DNA from: a bacterium
GTDB lineage: Bacteria; Hydrogenedentota; Hydrogenedentia; Hydrogenedentiales; SLHB01
DNA length: 15,148 nucleotides
NCBI GenBank assembly: GCA_024231375.1
Contig: JAAEQP010001537.1
Span: 1-15,148, forward strand
Reading direction: 5' to 3'
This document shows positions 13,475-15,148 of this stretch, piece after piece. The position numbers were made by a program, and so were the translations under genes. Numbering within the stretch: position 1 is the first letter of the stretch; each line of letters opens with the position of its first letter. A model generated the notes under the pieces. That model had not been told where the DNA came from. It ran no database searches and saw only the letters and a list, made by a program, of their open reading frames with translations.

Positions 13475-15094
13475 ATGAACCGGCATTCCCCCAAATCCAC
13501 GGCCACCGCGGACCGCATTCTGCTAACGGCCTGCCTCGTGACTCTTGCCGCCGTCGTTGCCTACCCCACGGTCCGAATGCTGGCCCAGGCGGTCTACGTG
13601 TGGGATTGGAGCGTGCTGGGGTCCGGCGGCCGCTGGGAGGCGGTGCGGAACACGCTGGTCATGTCGCTGGCGACGGTGGCGACCTCAGGCGTGTTGGGCA
13701 CGGGGATGGCGTTTCTTCTGACGCGCGTGGCGTTCCCGGGTCGGCGACTTCTGGCCGCGATGGCTTATCTGCCGTTTGTGCTTCCGCCGCTGGTCGGAGT
13801 GATCAGCTTCTACTACCTGATCGGCCGCGACGGATTCGTGCCGCGGTTCTTGGCCGAAACGCTGGGGATGAAGGGCGCCTACCTGACGGGGCCTGTCGCC
13901 ATCCTGACTGTCCACACCTATTCGTTCTATGTGTTCTTCTATGCCATGGTTTCGGCTGCGTTGGAGGGACTGGACGCTTCGCCCGGGGAGGCGGCCCGTA
14001 CGCTGGGGGCATCGCGATTCCGCGTCTTCACGCGCGTGACGATACCCATGCTGCGGCCTGCGCTGGTGGGAGCATCGTTACTGACGTTCATGTCGTCGGG
14101 GGCGTCGTTCAGCGCGCCGCTGATCTTCGGAGACGGATATCCCATGTTGACGGTGGCCATCTACAACGCCCGGGGTGCGTTCAACAACGGCGAAGCGTAC
14201 ACGCTGACAGTGGTGCTGACCGTAATCGCGCTGATCGGCGTGGTGGCGTTCCGGTCGGGGCGGACGCGGGCGTCGGGCGGATCGAAAGGCGCGCCGCGGC
14301 CGGTAGCCTCGCGCACGGGACGGGTGTTGGCAGTTGCCCTGACGTGTGTGGTGGTGGTCGCCCTTCTGGCGCCGCATCTCACGATTGTGTGGTTGTCGTT
14401 CGTGGCGCACGCGGAATGGAACGAAGAGGTGATTCCGCCGGTGTTGACCGTGGCCAACTACGTGGAGATTGTGCAAAGCCCCGAGGCGCTGCGTCCCGTG
14501 TTGAATAGTGTCTGGATGAGCGGGCTAGCGGCCGTGGTCACACTACTGGTGGCGGCGCCGGCGGCGTACCTCATCGGTCGGAAACGCCGGGGCGGCGCGC
14601 TGGTGAACGGGTTGGTCATGATTCCGTGGGCCTTGCCGGGCACGGTGGTGGCCATGAACCTTATCGCGGCGTTCAACGACCGGTGGTTGCCCGTGTACGG
14701 GACCGTGTGGATTCTGCCGTTGGCGTATTTTGTGCGGAACGTGCCGTTGCTGACGCGGATGTCCACGGCGGCTGTGGAACCGTTTGACGCGACGTTGATC
14801 GAGGCGGGACGGAGTTTGGGCGGGTCGCGGTGGTTCTGCATCCGCCGGATCGTGGCGCCGTTGCTGGCGCCGGCGGTGGGGGCGGGTCTAGCGTTGGTGT
14901 TTGCGACGAGTCTGGGCGAATTCGTGGCGTCGATTCTGTTGTACACGCCGGACAACATGCCGATCGCCATGCAGATCTACATGGCACGTAGCGGCTCGGG
15001 GATTGGGACCGCCTTCGCCTACAGTGTCTTCCTCATGATGCTGGTGGGGGCGACATTCGTGACGGCGCGGAAGTTCTCGGTGCGTGCGATCTAA
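13475..15094 (+). CDS. Fused two-domain ABC permease, FbpB/ThiP (iron/thiamine) type
   Basis: A 539-residue inner-membrane permease made of two BPD_transp_1 domains in one chain. Roughly twelve hydrophobic segments run from about 15 to 530, with a polar linker at about 260-283. Each half carries an EAA loop that docks the ATPase: EAARTLGASRFRVFTRVTIP (172-191) and EAGRSLGGSRWFCIRRIVAP (443-462). Length and layout match the FbpB/AfuB/ThiP group (about 530-560 residues), which imports Fe(III), thiamine or 2-aminoethylphosphonate with a periplasmic binding protein and a CysA/PotA-like ATPase. Neither partner is in the window; one may follow beyond 15148. The RBS before the ATG is poor (GTGAGATGA). 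The substrate cannot be fixed from this subunit alone. Confidence 0.9.
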   Translation: MNRHSPKSTATADRILLTACLVTLAAVVAYPTVRMLAQAVYVWDWSVLGSGGRWEAVRNTLVMSLATVATSGVLGTGMAFLLTRVAFPGRRLLAAMAYLPFVLPPLVGVISFYYLIGRDGFVPRFLAETLGMKGAYLTGPVAILTVHTYSFYVFFYAMVSAALEGLDASPGEAARTLGASRFRVFTRVTIPMLRPALVGASLLTFMSSGASFSAPLIFGDGYPMLTVAIYNARGAFNNGEAYTLTVVLTVIALIGVVAFRSGRTRASGGSKGAPRPVASRTGRVLAVALTCVVVVALLAPHLTIVWLSFVAHAEWNEEVIPPVLTVANYVEIVQSPEALRPVLNSVWMSGLAAVVTLLVAAPAAYLIGRKRRGGALVNGLVMIPWALPGTVVAMNLIAAFNDRWLPVYGTVWILPLAYFVRNVPLLTRMSTAAVEPFDATLIEAGRSLGGSRWFCIRRIVAPLLAPAVGAGLALVFATSLGEFVASILLYTPDNMPIAMQIYMARSGSGIGTAFAYSVFLMMLVGATFVTARKFSVRAI

Positions 15095-15148
15095 GGAGGG
15101 GCTCGGAGCCGGGGCATGTCCTGCGCCCCCCGATTGTGGCCTCAGGAA

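Noticed and set aside
15116..15148. Possible start of a next gene (ATG at 15116, 11 codons to the window end)
   Set aside because: There is too little sequence, and the AAGGAGG at about 15093 is too far from the ATG to support this start.

Overview
The window is high-GC bacterial DNA with tightly packed genes on both strands. Good AGGAGG-type ribosome binding sites and many candidate -10 elements are visible. Lipoprotein and secretion signals, a secreted five-bladed propeller protein of a type common in the Planctomycetota/Lentisphaerota/Hydrogenedentota sphere, and dispersed intergenic palindromes suggest a Gram-negative environmental bacterium from that sphere, perhaps an uncultured lineage. 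This placement is inference; there is no rRNA or tRNA here to confirm it.

Layout. (1) 1-2515: a small palindrome, then a three-gene forward operon of a phage-CII-like regulator, a FtsX/MacB-type ABC permease and its LolD-type ATPase. (2) 2528-3721 (-): a creatinase/M24-fold protein lacking most metal ligands, divergent from an atypical short NAD kinase (3904-4638). (3) 4639-5196: a gene-free stretch with two long inverted-repeat elements. (4) 5197-8262: two secreted proteins, a glycoside-hydrolase-like beta-propeller and an unrecognised protein. The second gene is interrupted by an in-frame TGA at 8134-8136, beyond which 41 more protein-like codons continue to a TAG. (5) 8270-8545: a MITE-like element with 14-bp terminal inverted repeats. 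(6) 8606-11062: priA, complete. (7) 11144-12262: a PilZ protein with a degenerate receiver domain. It converges, across a bidirectional terminator, on an NTF2-like lipoprotein (12361-12792, -). (8) 13030-15094: a single-domain PilZ protein and a two-domain FbpB/ThiP-type ABC permease, whose ATPase and binding protein would lie outside the window.

How the genes relate. The first operon looks like a self-contained transporter with its own regulator. The two PilZ proteins point to cyclic-di-GMP signalling. NadK and PriA are housekeeping genes. The two secreted proteins between repeat-rich intergenic stretches look like an accessory module.

The most interesting signal is the in-frame TGA at 8134. 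The reading frame continues with high GC3 and a protein-like sequence that has a Cys four residues after the TGA. A perfect 6-bp hairpin begins 14 nt downstream. Selenocysteine insertion, a recent nonsense mutation or a base-call error would each explain it, and comparison with homologues would decide.
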